Shown here one piece after another: positions 17,139 through 26,064 of a stretch of 64,000 bases of DNA. Numbering within the stretch: the first letter of the stretch is position 1; the number at the start of each line of letters is the position of its first letter. The stretch spans positions 1 to 64,000 of the forward strand of contig JADZDR010000022.1 in NCBI GenBank assembly GCA_020850945.1, read 5' to 3'. Origin of the DNA: Acidimicrobiia bacterium. Lineage in GTDB: Bacteria > Actinomycetota > Acidimicrobiia > UBA2766. The translations under genes and the position numbers were made by a program. A model generated the notes under the pieces. That model did no database searches. It saw only the letters and a list, made by a program, of their open reading frames with translations, and was not told the DNA's origin.

Positions 17139-17154
17139 CGCTCGGGTGCATGAG

Positions 17155-17229
17155 TCGGGCTGGCGGGATTTGAACCCGCGACCTCTGGTCCCCCAGACCA
17201 GCGCGCTAACCAACCTGCGCCACAGCCCG
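17155..17229 (-). tRNA. tRNA-Pro (anticodon GGG)
   Basis: A full cloverleaf on the minus strand: acceptor arm CGGGCTG/CAGCCCG, D arm GCGC...GCGC, anticodon stem CTGGT/ACCAG with loop CTGGGGG (anticodon GGG), and T arm GCGGG-TTCAAAT-CCCGC. The discriminator base is A at 17155. CCA is not encoded. It lies between the lipoprotein gene and a small basic-protein gene. Confidence 0.95.
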
Positions 17230-17383
17230 GCAACGGGGCATCGTAGCATCCGCCCTTCTCCCTCCCCCGCTCGGGAACGGGACTACAGGACGCCGAGACG
17301 GACACCCCGGCCCCGTTCAACTATGTTGTGCGCACGCCCGGCCGCCGGGCGCAGCACAGGGGACAAGCAGGGAGATCAGAGAC

Positions 17384-17710
17384 ATGGGCCGTAGATCAAA
17401 GGGCGGGGCCGCCGTCATCGAAGCCGACGAAGCCGAGGCACCCACCGAGGCCACAGAGGGAAGCCTCTCCCGCAAGGAGCGCAAGAAGGCCGCGAAGACA
17501 GCCGCACGTGCCGAGGCTGCGGCACCCGCCGAGACTCCGACCGACACCCCCTCCGGCCGCAAGGCGAAGAAGGCCGCCCGCAAGATGCGCCGCGAGGCGA
17601 AGCGGATCAAGAAGGACGCGAAGCACCAGTCCAAGGACATCCGCAAGTCCGCCAAGGTCCGCGCGAAGGCGCTGCGCAAGGAGGCCAAGGAGCTGCGCAA
17701 GGGAGCCTGA
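17384..17710 (+). CDS. Small Lys/Ala-rich basic protein
   Basis: A 108-residue protein with an acidic/Ala-rich first third and a strongly basic C-terminal half (KAKKAARKMRREAKRIKKDA, then RKSAKVRAKALRKEAKELRK), likely a long charged helix. It resembles histone-H1-like or other nucleic-acid-binding low-complexity proteins, but no specific family is recognised. The ATG has a GGGAGATCAGAGAC leader. Codon use is consistent with its neighbours and the basic composition is not shared by any other frame, so I regard it as real. Confidence 0.7.
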   Translation: MGRRSKGGAAVIEADEAEAPTEATEGSLSRKERKKAAKTAARAEAAAPAETPTDTPSGRKAKKAARKMRREAKRIKKDAKHQSKDIRKSAKVRAKALRKEAKELRKGA

Positions 17711-17731
17711 GGCGCCCCGGCCGCACGGCGC

Positions 17732-17965
17732 TCAGAACTTCGCGACGAGCCACGCGACGCCCTGCACAATGCGCCAGCCGAGGTAGATCGCGAAGGCGAC
17801 GGCGAGGATCACCAGCGTGACAGGCGGGCGCGACGCCGGTGTCGCAACCGCCCTCGTCTCCCGCCCGGCGAGATCGACCTCGGGGGCTGCATCGCTCCCA
17901 CACCGCGGGCACACACCCCGCGGGTTGGGCCAGACCCACCCACAGTCGGGACAAGTTCTGGGCAT
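17732..17965 (-). CDS. Zinc-ribbon membrane protein
   Basis: A 77-residue protein from ATG 17965. The zinc ribbon is CPDCGWVWPNPRGVCPRCG (two CxxC knuckles), followed by a short linker and a single membrane helix VTLVILAVAFAIYLGWRIVQGVAWLV near the C-terminus. It may be a small membrane-anchored accessory protein. No family function is known. It converges with the basic protein, and its start lies 40 nt before the carboxyltransferase stop. Confidence 0.7.
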   Translation of the reverse strand: MPRTCPDCGWVWPNPRGVCPRCGSDAAPEVDLAGRETRAVATPASRPPVTLVILAVAFAIYLGWRIVQGVAWLVAKF

Positions 17966-18005
17966 TCTCGCGGCTCCGCTCTCGACCCGACCCGACCTCA
18001 CGGTC

Positions 18006-19529
18006 CTAGACGGGGGGAACCCCGTGGCGCCGGTCGGAGAAACGCCTCTCCTTCCAGGCGGCCGCGGCCAGCCGGAGGATCAGCTCGTCGCGCAGGTCGG
18101 CAGGCTCGACGACGGCATCGACCACGTTCTCCGACGCGAGCCGGAGGAGGTCGATGTCCTCAGCGTACTCCCGGCGCATCTCCTCGACGAAGGCCTCACG
18201 CTCGGACTCTGGCAGGGCCTGGATCTGGTTGTAGAAGACCGCGTTGACGGCCGCCTCGGGCCCCATGACGGCGATCTCGGCCGTGGGCAGCGCGAGTGTC
18301 GCGTCCGGCTCGAAGCCAGGGCCCGCCATGGCGTAGAGGCCGGCGCCGAACGCCTTGCGCACGACGACGCAGATCTTGGGTACGGTCGCCTCGCTCACAG
18401 CCGAGATCATCTTGGCGCCGTGACGGATGATCCCCTCGCGGTCGACCGCCGTCCCGATCATGAAGCCCGGCACGTCGGCGAGGAAGAGGAGCGGGAGGTT
18501 GAAGGCGTCGCACAGCCAGATGAACCGAGCGGCCTTGTCGGCGGAGTCCACGAAGAGAACCCCGCCCTTGTTCCGGGGCTGATTGGCCACGATGCCGATC
18601 GCCTCGCCGTCGAGGCGGGCGAAGCCGATGAGGAGCTCCGGCGCCCACTCGGGTTTGATCTCCAGAAACGAATCGGCGTCGACGACGGCCGTGATGACCT
18701 CGTGCATGTCGTACGACGCCTTGTCGTCGGCCGGGACTATCGCGCCGATGTCTGCAGGGGGACGCGAGGGCGTCGCCGCCGGCACGGCCAGGGGCCGCAG
18801 TCGCCAGTTCTGCGGCAGGTAGGACAGGAACTCCTTCGCGAGCTCGATCGCGTCCTCGTCCGAGTCGACCCTGAAGTCGCCGCAGCCCGACACCTGCGTG
18901 TGCACGCGGGCGCCCCCCATCTCCTCGAGGGTCGTCTTCTCCCCCACCACCATCTCGGCCATGCGCGGTGACCCGAGGTACATCGAGGCATTGCCGTCCA
19001 CCATCACGACGACGTCGCAGAAGGCGGGGATGTAGGCGCCGCCGGCGGCAGACGGGCCGAAGAGGCAGCAGATCTGGGGAACCCGTCCGGACAGCTTCAC
19101 CTGATTGTGGAAGATCCGCCCCGCCCCGCGCCGGCCGGGGAAGAGGTCGATCTGGTCGGTGATGCGCGCCCCGGCCGAGTCGACGAGGTAGATGAGGGGG
19201 ATCGCCTGCCGATCGGCGAGCTCTGTGACCCGCACGATCTTCTCGACGGTGCGGGCACCCCACGAGCCTGCTTTCACAGTCGGGTCGTTGGCCATGAGAG
19301 CCACGACGCGGCCGTCTATCCGGCCCGTCCCCGTCACGACACCGTCGGCCGGCAGGTCCCCCGCCTGCGCGTTGGCGTAGAGGCCGTCCTCGGCGAAGCT
19401 CCCCGGATCGAGGAGGAGCTCGAGCCGGTCACGGACGAACAGCTTGCCTTGCGACCTGAGCTTGGCGTGCGCCTGGGGCGAGCCACCGGCGTGGATCCGT
19501 TCGGCGAGCTCGTGCCACTTCTTCGTCAT
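18006..19529 (-). CDS. Acyl-CoA carboxylase carboxyltransferase (beta) subunit
   Basis: Biotin-dependent carboxyltransferase of 507 residues, of the propionyl/acetyl/methylcrotonyl-CoA carboxylase beta family. Conserved features are RDRLELLLDPGSFAEDGLYA, VDSAGARITDQ, FGPSAAGGAYIPAFCDVVVMV, the second carboxyltransferase half ADVPGFMIG and ICVVVRKAFGAGLYAMAGPGFEPD. The HMG-CoA lyase-like gene follows in the same operon, which points to branched-chain (leucine) or acyl-CoA carboxylation. The biotinylated alpha subunit is not in the window. Confidence 0.93.
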   Translation of the reverse strand: MTKKWHELAERIHAGGSPQAHAKLRSQGKLFVRDRLELLLDPGSFAEDGLYANAQAGDLPADGVVTGTGRIDGRVVALMANDPTVKAGSWGARTVEKIVRVTELADRQAIPLIYLVDSAGARITDQIDLFPGRRGAGRIFHNQVKLSGRVPQICCLFGPSAAGGAYIPAFCDVVVMVDGNASMYLGSPRMAEMVVGEKTTLEEMGGARVHTQVSGCGDFRVDSDEDAIELAKEFLSYLPQNWRLRPLAVPAATPSRPPADIGAIVPADDKASYDMHEVITAVVDADSFLEIKPEWAPELLIGFARLDGEAIGIVANQPRNKGGVLFVDSADKAARFIWLCDAFNLPLLFLADVPGFMIGTAVDREGIIRHGAKMISAVSEATVPKICVVVRKAFGAGLYAMAGPGFEPDATLALPTAEIAVMGPEAAVNAVFYNQIQALPESEREAFVEEMRREYAEDIDLLRLASENVVDAVVEPADLRDELILRLAAAAWKERRFSDRRHGVPPV

Positions 19530-19545
19530 CTCGGATCGCAGGAGC

Positions 19546-20484
19546 CTACCGGCCCGCTCGGTCGGGTACGTCCGCGGGTACGGCGGTCAGGCGCGTCCGT
19601 GGCCCTGCCCGCAGCACCTGACTCGCCAGGGGGCGACCGACCATGCCCTCGGCCCGGGCCGCACACCCGATGAGCGCGTCGAGATCGACACCGCAATCGA
19701 CACCCATGTCCTGGAGCATGTGCACTGCGTCCTCCGTCACGATGTTGCCCGACGCGCCAGGGGCGTAAGGACACCCGCCCAGCCCTCCCACCGATGCGTC
19801 GAAGTGCGTGATCCCGGCCTGAAGCGCCCAGAGGAGGTTGGCGAGCCCCGTGCCCCGCGTGTCGTGCAGGTGCACGGCGATGACGTCGACCGGCACGTCC
19901 GCGACCGCGTCGAGCACGGCCCCGATCCGGGTGGGTGTCGCCATGCCGGTCGTGTCGCCCAAGGCGACGCTGCCACACCCGGCGTCGAGGAGTGCCCGCA
20001 CGAGGCGGCCGACCTCGCGCGGCTCGATGTCCCCCTCGTAGGGACAGCCGAACGCCGTCGCGACGACGCCGTCCACATCGATCTGCGCATCCCGCGCAAC
20101 CTGCACAATCGCGGGAATGCCGGCGAGGGACTCGTCGGTGCTGCGACGCACGTTGCGGCGGTTGTGCGTGTCAGACGCGGAGAGGACGACCTCGGCTCGA
20201 TCGGCGCCGGCCGCCACGGCCCGTTCCATGCCCCGCACGTTCGGTACGAGCGCGGAGTAGCAGACCCCGGGGACACGCCGGATGCCCGCGAACACGTCTT
20301 CGCTGCCGGCCATGGCCGGGATCGCGTCCGGATGTACGAACGCGCCCGCCTCGATGTGTGTGAGGCCGGTTCCGCTCAGGCAGTCGATGAGGCGCACGCG
20401 AGCCTCGACCGGGACGGGCTGCTCGTTCTGGAGGCCGTCGCGGGGACCCACCTCACGGATCGTGACGTTGGCGGGAAGGGACAT
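19546..20484 (-). CDS. Hydroxymethylglutaryl-CoA lyase
   Basis: A 312-residue TIM-barrel lyase of the HMGL-like family. Key motifs: REVGPRDGLQNE (catalytic Arg and metal-binding Asp), HIEAGAFVHP, VALGDTTGMATP, IAVHLHDTRGTGLANLLWALQ (metal-binding HxH) and the C-terminal GGCPYAPGASGN loop with the catalytic Cys. It splits HMG-CoA to acetyl-CoA and acetoacetate in leucine breakdown. Its start lies immediately after the der stop, with ATG 20484 sharing one base. The carboxyltransferase gene is 16 nt downstream. Confidence 0.92.
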   Translation of the reverse strand: MSLPANVTIREVGPRDGLQNEQPVPVEARVRLIDCLSGTGLTHIEAGAFVHPDAIPAMAGSEDVFAGIRRVPGVCYSALVPNVRGMERAVAAGADRAEVVLSASDTHNRRNVRRSTDESLAGIPAIVQVARDAQIDVDGVVATAFGCPYEGDIEPREVGRLVRALLDAGCGSVALGDTTGMATPTRIGAVLDAVADVPVDVIAVHLHDTRGTGLANLLWALQAGITHFDASVGGLGGCPYAPGASGNIVTEDAVHMLQDMGVDCGVDLDALIGCAARAEGMVGRPLASQVLRAGPRTRLTAVPADVPDRAGR

Positions 20485-21839
20485 CAGTCCGCCCCCTTCC
20501 GCTTGCTCCGCACGCGGACCTGCACGGGTGAACCTTCGAACCCGAATGCCTCGCGGAGGCTGCGCTCCATGTAGCGAAGGTATCCCGTCGGCAGTTTCCG
20601 GTTCGAGAAGAGGACGAACGTGGGGGGTGAGTGCTTCACCTGCGTGGCATAGCGGACGCGGCCGCGGCCTCCGGCGGAGACCGGAGCCGGGTGCCTGTCC
20701 TGTGCTTCTTCCACGACCCTGGTGATGGCCGCCGTCGGCACTCGCGTGCGATACGAGTCGAGCACGGCGAGGAGGAGCTCGTTGAGGCGGTGCAGGTTGT
20801 GGCCTGTCCGGGCCGAGACGCGCAGCACCGGCGCCCAGCCGAGGAAGTGGAGGCGGTCGGCCACCTGGGAGACGACGGCGAGCTTGTCGTCCTGCCCGAG
20901 CAGATCCCACTTGTTGAGGAGGATCACCACGGCGCAGCCGGCAGCAGCGACCTCCTCGGCGACCTTCTGGTCGGCGAACGTAACCCCCTCCGTCGCATCG
21001 ACGAGCAGGAGCGCGATCTCGGCCCGCCCCAGGGCGTGGAGTGCACGCACGCGGCTGTAGTACTCCGTGCGATCGTCGACCTTCGCCCGTCGTCGCAAGC
21101 CTGCCGTGTCGACGAAGCGCCAGCGCGTGCCTTCGAACTCGACGACCGTGTCGATCGAGTCCCGCGTCGTGCCCGGTGCATCGTGCACGATCGAGCGCTC
21201 GTCGCCGCAGAGGCGGTTGAAGAGCGTCGACTTGCCGACGTTGGGCCTACCCACGATGGCCACCGACGCCTCGGCGAGCGCGCCCGGATCCGGTTCGGAG
21301 ACGTCGGGCTCTTCGGGCAGTGATGCGACGATCGCGTCGAGCAGGTCGCCGGATCGGCGTCCGTGCAGCGCCGAGATCGGCATCGGCTCTCCCAGACCGA
21401 GCTGCCAGAACTCGGCGAGGCCCACCTCTGCGCCGGCTCCGTCGACCTTGTTCACGGCGAGGACGGCCGGGATGCCGGCCCGGAGGACGACACGTGCCGC
21501 CTCGACGTCCTCGCCCGTCGGGCCGACAGCTCCGTCACACACGAGGACGATCACGTCCGATTCGCTGATCGCCCGTTCCGCCTGCTTGCGCACTGCCATG
21601 CCGATCGAGTCGTGGGGATCGACCTCCCAACCTCCTGTGTCCACGACACGGAAGGCGACACCGTTCCAGTCCACCGTGTGCTCACGGCGGTCACGGGTCA
21701 CACCCGGCTTCTCCTCGACGATCGCCTCGCGACGGCCCACGATCCGGTTCATGAGAGTCGACTTGCCCACGTTGGGCCGGCCGACGATCGCGACACGGGG
21801 CAGGGTCGAGGCAATCGTCGTACCCGTGGGGCCGCTCAT
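20484..21839 (-). CDS. der: GTPase Der (EngA)
   Basis: Ribosome-assembly GTPase of 451 residues. Two tandem G domains are visible, each with G1 (GRPNVGKSTLMN and GRPNVGKSTLFN), G3 (DTGGWE and DTAGLRR) and G4 (NKVD and NKWD). A C-terminal KH-like domain contains RYATQVKHSPPTFVLFSNR. Length fits the family. ATG 21839 overlaps the stop of the upstream DUF512 gene by ATGA, indicating coupling. Confidence 0.96.
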   Translation of the reverse strand: MSGPTGTTIASTLPRVAIVGRPNVGKSTLMNRIVGRREAIVEEKPGVTRDRREHTVDWNGVAFRVVDTGGWEVDPHDSIGMAVRKQAERAISESDVIVLVCDGAVGPTGEDVEAARVVLRAGIPAVLAVNKVDGAGAEVGLAEFWQLGLGEPMPISALHGRRSGDLLDAIVASLPEEPDVSEPDPGALAEASVAIVGRPNVGKSTLFNRLCGDERSIVHDAPGTTRDSIDTVVEFEGTRWRFVDTAGLRRRAKVDDRTEYYSRVRALHALGRAEIALLLVDATEGVTFADQKVAEEVAAAGCAVVILLNKWDLLGQDDKLAVVSQVADRLHFLGWAPVLRVSARTGHNLHRLNELLLAVLDSYRTRVPTAAITRVVEEAQDRHPAPVSAGGRGRVRYATQVKHSPPTFVLFSNRKLPTGYLRYMERSLREAFGFEGSPVQVRVRSKRKGAD

Positions 21840-23137
21840 CTACTCGTCGCCTCTCTCAGGCCGGCGGCGTCTGTCGTCACGATGCGCACGGTCCGTTCCG
21901 TCTCGGCTTCGATCCTCTCGATCGAGTAGTCGTCCAGGGTGCGGCCGTCGGCGAACAGCACGTCGGGCAGGACGGCTGTCACGTCCGCATCGAGTCCACG
22001 CAGGGCCTCCACAACGTCGACGCCTGTGAGCAGTCCCGTCACGGAGACGTTGCCCCCGAAATAGCGGTTCGCGACAGGCACGATGTCGGCATCGGAACCT
22101 AGGGCACGCACGAGTGGTGCGATGACTCGGGCGCCGAGCTCCCCGGTCACGATGGCCCCGCGCCCGCCCCGCGTCGCCGTCGGTGCGTCCGGGGCCCGTA
22201 CCGGCCTGTAGCCCCACGCCGGCGCACCCCGTGCCCGTGTCGGCTCCGGAGTCAGGTCGCCCTCCAGGGCACGTGCCATGCCGATCCCGTTCTCGTGCTG
22301 CGGGAACCCTTCGTAGGTGTCGGCAGGTGGGAACGGCTCGTCGGCGAGCAGGTAGAGCTCGTCGGCTGCGAAGACGAAACGCCGCCCGACCTCCCGTAGG
22401 GCACGCTCCTGCCACAGGTGCACAGCGTCGACCGTCGCGCGTGCCTCTTCCCGTGTCGCGACCCGGAGGTCCGTCTCCGTGTTGAAGCGACTCAGGCCGA
22501 GCGGCACGACTCCGATCGACAGGATCTCGGGCCACCCCGCGAGCAGATCTGCGAGAGTCGCGTCGAGGGTGCCGCCGTCGTTCACGCCGGGACAGAGGAC
22601 TATCTGCCCGTGCAGGTCGATCCCGCCGTCGAGGAGGGCCCGCATCCACCGCAGGCTCGTCGCCCCCTTCGGATTCCTCAACATGCGGGCCCGCACGCCG
22701 GGATCCGTGGCGTGGATGCTCACGTGGAGCGGGGAGATCCGCTCGTCCAACACACGCTCGAGATCGAGCTCCGTGAAACGGGTGAGGGTCGTGAAGTTCC
22801 CGTACATCGCGGACAGCCGGTAGTCGTCGTCCCGCAGGTAGAGGGAGCGACGCATGCCCTTGGGAAGCTGATGGATGAAGCAGAACTCGCAGTGGTTGTC
22901 GCACGTCTGTACGCCGTCGAAGGCCGATGCGTCGAGCGTCGCCCCGCTCAGGCCCGCGACGGGGACTTCGCGGCCGTCGGCGAGACGGGCGACGGCGTTG
23001 GGCTCGGCGGCAAGGCGCGCGTAGTCCAGGACGTCTCGCGGAGTGACGTCGTCGATTGCCACCACCTCGTCACCGGGACCGAGTCCGACATGGGCGGCGG
23101 GTGAGGCAGCCTGCACCGAGGAGATGCGTACATGCAT
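21836..23137 (-). CDS. PDZ/radical-SAM-like DUF512 protein
   Basis: A 433-residue protein. An N-terminal PDZ-like module (AASPAAHVGLGPGDEVVAIDDV) leads into a radical-SAM-like core whose cysteines lie in CDNHCEFCFIHQLPKGMR. The DUF512 core continues with PLHVSIHATDP, GQIVLCPGVND and SIGVVPLGLSRFN; the C-terminal part has LYLLADEPFPPADTYEGFPQHENGIGM. The function is unknown; these genes typically sit next to der and are conserved with it. ATG 23137 is chosen at the PDZ boundary. Confidence 0.88.
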   Translation of the reverse strand: MHVRISSVQAASPAAHVGLGPGDEVVAIDDVTPRDVLDYARLAAEPNAVARLADGREVPVAGLSGATLDASAFDGVQTCDNHCEFCFIHQLPKGMRRSLYLRDDDYRLSAMYGNFTTLTRFTELDLERVLDERISPLHVSIHATDPGVRARMLRNPKGATSLRWMRALLDGGIDLHGQIVLCPGVNDGGTLDATLADLLAGWPEILSIGVVPLGLSRFNTETDLRVATREEARATVDAVHLWQERALREVGRRFVFAADELYLLADEPFPPADTYEGFPQHENGIGMARALEGDLTPEPTRARGAPAWGYRPVRAPDAPTATRGGRGAIVTGELGARVIAPLVRALGSDADIVPVANRYFGGNVSVTGLLTGVDVVEALRGLDADVTAVLPDVLFADGRTLDDYSIERIEAETERTVRIVTTDAAGLREATSR

Positions 23138-23234
23138 GGGCTCGACCGAGTGTACGCATACCCGGCTGCCTCCTCCCGTTCGGGTGTATGTCGCGGCCCG
23201 CAGATCCCGCCTGTCCACTGGGTACTCTGGGCAC

Positions 23235-24272
23235 ATGGCGGTGGAGACTGTCGTCCTGGCCGAACCGCGCGGCTTCTGTGCCGGTGTGGAGATGGCGATC
23301 AAGGCACTCGGCTGGATGCTGCGCATCCACGGCCCGCCCGTCTACTGCTTCCACGAGATCGTCCACAACAAGGACATCGTCGAACGCTTCCGGGACGCCG
23401 GGGTCGTGTTCGTCGAGGATCCCGACGCCGTCCCGGCCGGAGCGCCGCTCATGCTCTCTGCGCACGGCTCCGCGCCCGAGATCGGCGAGCAGGCCCGCCG
23501 GCACGAGCGCACCGTGATCGACGCCGTCTGTCCTCTCGTCACGAAGGTCCACCACGAAGCGCGTGTCAGGAGCCGCAAGGGCTACGACATCGTCTACGTC
23601 GGACACGCCGGACACGACGAAACGGTCGGTACCCTCGCCGAGGCACCCGACGCGATGCATCTCGTCGAATCCGTCGCGGACGTCGAGGCCCTCGATCTGA
23701 CCGGGCCGCAGGTGGCCCTCCTCGCCCAGACGACGCTTGCCCACACCGAGTGGGCCGACATCCGTGCCCGGGCCGAAGAGCTGTACCCGGAGATCTGGAC
23801 GCCCGGTCGCTCGGATCTCTGCTTCGCCACGACGCACCGTCAGGCAGCGGTCGTCGAGATCGCGCGGCGTGTCGACCTCCTCCTCGTGATCGGTAGCGAG
23901 AACTCCTCGAACACGCAGGCTCTCGTCCGCACTGCCAAGGCTGCGGGCTGCCCGAACGCAGTCCGTATCGACGGTCCGGCCGACGTCGTGGGCGAGATCG
24001 TCGCGGATGCGCGCATCGTCGGAGTCACCGCCGGCGCGTCTGCCCCCGAGGGAATCGTCGCGGCCGTCGTCGACCGCCTCTCACCCCGAACGGTCGAACG
24101 GCTTCGGGTCACGGACGAGAACGAGTACTTCCCGCTCCCCCGCGAGCTGCGTGAGACGATTCGTGCTCTCATGACCGTCGTGTGCTTCTCGATGGGCCTC
24201 CCCATCGAGGCTGCCAGCGGCGACCGCACGGACCGGGACACACCTGCCTCGACTGTGCTCGATTCCCTCTGA
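23235..24272 (+). CDS. ispH: 4-hydroxy-3-methylbut-2-enyl diphosphate reductase
   Basis: Last enzyme of the MEP isoprenoid pathway, producing IPP and DMAPP at an iron-sulfur cluster. The 345-residue product keeps the three cluster cysteines Cys15 (GFCAGV), Cys99 (AVCPLV) and Cys196 (DLCFATT). It also has His-containing HEIVHN and SAHGSAP, catalytic Glu129 (DETVG), and the SENSSNT phosphate loop at about 221-227. ATG 23235 is divergent from the DUF512 gene. Confidence 0.96.
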   Translation: MAVETVVLAEPRGFCAGVEMAIKALGWMLRIHGPPVYCFHEIVHNKDIVERFRDAGVVFVEDPDAVPAGAPLMLSAHGSAPEIGEQARRHERTVIDAVCPLVTKVHHEARVRSRKGYDIVYVGHAGHDETVGTLAEAPDAMHLVESVADVEALDLTGPQVALLAQTTLAHTEWADIRARAEELYPEIWTPGRSDLCFATTHRQAAVVEIARRVDLLLVIGSENSSNTQALVRTAKAAGCPNAVRIDGPADVVGEIVADARIVGVTAGASAPEGIVAAVVDRLSPRTVERLRVTDENEYFPLPRELRETIRALMTVVCFSMGLPIEAASGDRTDRDTPASTVLDSL

Positions 24273-24379
24273 CGGCACCCGCACACGAGATCCTCCTGAC
24301 GGGAATCAGGGTCGGAGGCTAAGGATGCGAGGACTCGCGCCGATGGGATCAGTGACCCGGCAGAGTCCGAGGAGTCGAC

Positions 24380-25405
24380 GTGCGTTCGTGCCCGACGTGT
24401 GGGATGGCCGTCTTCGGTGATGCGACCACTTGCCCGCGCTGCCAGACCCCCGTTCCCCTCACGGCACCCATCCCCCCGGCGACACTCCCCGCAAGCCCTC
24501 CGGCCCGGGTCGCGGCGGCGACCCCCGTCGGCGGGACGGCTGGAGTACCGAACCCGCCGACGCCTGCCGCCTGGCCGCCTCCTCCGGTGACGACCCCTCC
24601 CCCGCAGGGAGCAGCCCGCCCATACCCCGCGGCAGGGCCGCCCTGGACCGCCCCAGCCGGCCAGTCCGCACACGCAGCCCCCGTCCTCGGCCCGACCGGC
24701 GCCCAGCCCGGGTTCGGGCCGCCCGGACTCGCCCCCCCTCCCCTTCCCGATCCGGGAGGTGACTTCTTCGGTGGGCCCGTATCAGCACGGCCGTTCGACC
24801 CTCGCATGGCGGCGACCGCGGGGAAGGCGGCCCGGAAGAAGGGCTTGTCCGGAGGTGCCGTCCTCGCGATCTTCGGCGCGATCGCCCTCCTCGTCGCGGC
24901 CGTGGTCCTCGTCCCCAAGCTCCTCGTGCGCACAGGTGCCGAGACGGGCCTCGAGATCGGCGACTCCGGCTACCTCCTCGACAAACCGGCCGGATGGGCG
25001 AGCGGAAGCATCAACGACATGGCTGCCAACCTCGGGTACATGAGCGAGGGGGGTATCCCCGGCACGAACCTCGAGGGAATCCGGGCCTTCTCGAAGGGTG
25101 AGACGGCCCTCGCGGTTGCCGTGATCGCAGTTCCACCCGAGATGGCCGCAGGCATGGTGCAGGGAATCGAGTCGGGTACTCCCGTTCCCGGCCTCGCACC
25201 CGTCGGCCAGGCCTACGACCACACGCTCGGACCGGCAGTCGAGTTCGACGTGACCGAGATGGGCGCATCCGGGCGCCTCACGATGATCGCGGGGGAAGGC
25301 GTCCTCGTGATCGCGGTCGTCGCGACCGATGCGGGCGAGGTGACCGAGAAGGACATCTCCGACTACGGCGCGATGGTCGAGTCCCTCCGCCCGGCCGGCT
25401 CCTGA
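24380..25405 (+). CDS. Zinc-ribbon, proline-rich membrane protein
   Basis: A 341-residue protein from GTG 24380, with GAGGAG 6 nt upstream. Domains in order: a zinc ribbon (CPTCGMAVFGDATTCPRC), a proline-rich linker (about 25-135), a membrane helix (GGAVLAIFGAIALLVAAVVLVPKLL, about 155-180) and an extracytoplasmic domain of about 160 residues with no recognised family. This layout is common in actinobacterial envelope proteins. The function is unknown. Confidence 0.78.
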   Translation: MRSCPTCGMAVFGDATTCPRCQTPVPLTAPIPPATLPASPPARVAAATPVGGTAGVPNPPTPAAWPPPPVTTPPPQGAARPYPAAGPPWTAPAGQSAHAAPVLGPTGAQPGFGPPGLAPPPLPDPGGDFFGGPVSARPFDPRMAATAGKAARKKGLSGGAVLAIFGAIALLVAAVVLVPKLLVRTGAETGLEIGDSGYLLDKPAGWASGSINDMAANLGYMSEGGIPGTNLEGIRAFSKGETALAVAVIAVPPEMAAGMVQGIESGTPVPGLAPVGQAYDHTLGPAVEFDVTEMGASGRLTMIAGEGVLVIAVVATDAGEVTEKDISDYGAMVESLRPAGS

Positions 25406-25416
25406 CATCGCCCCGT

Positions 25417-26064
25417 TCAGGACCGACTGCACGCGCGGTCGAACACGTCCTGCAGGGCAGCGCGGACGAGTTCGGTGTGCTCTTCGAGATCGACGCGGGC
25501 AGGCGACGAGGGTGGCGGGACCGGGGGCCCACACTGCAACGTGACAGGGACGAGCCGCACCGTCTTGGAACCCTTCGGCTGCACTCCTTCGCTCCCGCCG
25601 ATCCCGACGGGCACGATCGGGACCCCCGCCTTGGCGGACAGCCAGGACGTCCCCCGGTGCAGGTCCGCGATCTTGTCGCCGGACCTGCGCGTGCCCTCGG
25701 GATAGATCCCCAGGACCGCCCCCGCCGCGAGGACCTCCACGGCCCGTGACAGCGCGTGCCGATCCGGTTCCCCCCGGGCGACCGGAAAGGCGCCGAGATG
25801 CCTGAAGAGGATCGCGGCCGGCCGGTAGTCGAAGAACTCGCGCTTCGCCATGAAGTTCACCTGACGGCGCGTGACGAGGGGGAGGACCACCGACTCCAGG
25901 TTCGAACGGTGACTCCCGGCGAGGATCACCGCCCCCTCCTCGGGAATCCGGGCGGCATCGAAGACCCGCACGCGAAACAGGGCACGGACGAGCGGCGCCA
26001 CCGTGAAGCGCCCGATCCGATACGTCGTGCCCATCCGCACGTAGGGAGGAGGCTCACCCCTCAC
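25417..26064 (-). CDS. plsC: 1-acyl-glycerol-3-phosphate acyltransferase (PlsC-like)
   Basis: Phospholipid acyltransferase. From GTG 26064 there are 215 residues; the start overlaps the cmk stop as GTGA, the pattern seen in this operon. GTG 26100 would add 12 residues overlapping cmk. The motif I region is SHRSNLES, in which the usual HX4D acid is Glu; motif III is YPEGTRRSGD, and VPIVPVGI follows. Two membrane-associated segments are plausible. It sits with cmk and tyrA. Confidence 0.85.
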   Translation of the reverse strand: MRGEPPPYVRMGTTYRIGRFTVAPLVRALFRVRVFDAARIPEEGAVILAGSHRSNLESVVLPLVTRRQVNFMAKREFFDYRPAAILFRHLGAFPVARGEPDRHALSRAVEVLAAGAVLGIYPEGTRRSGDKIADLHRGTSWLSAKAGVPIVPVGIGGSEGVQPKGSKTVRLVPVTLQCGPPVPPPSSPARVDLEEHTELVRAALQDVFDRACSRS

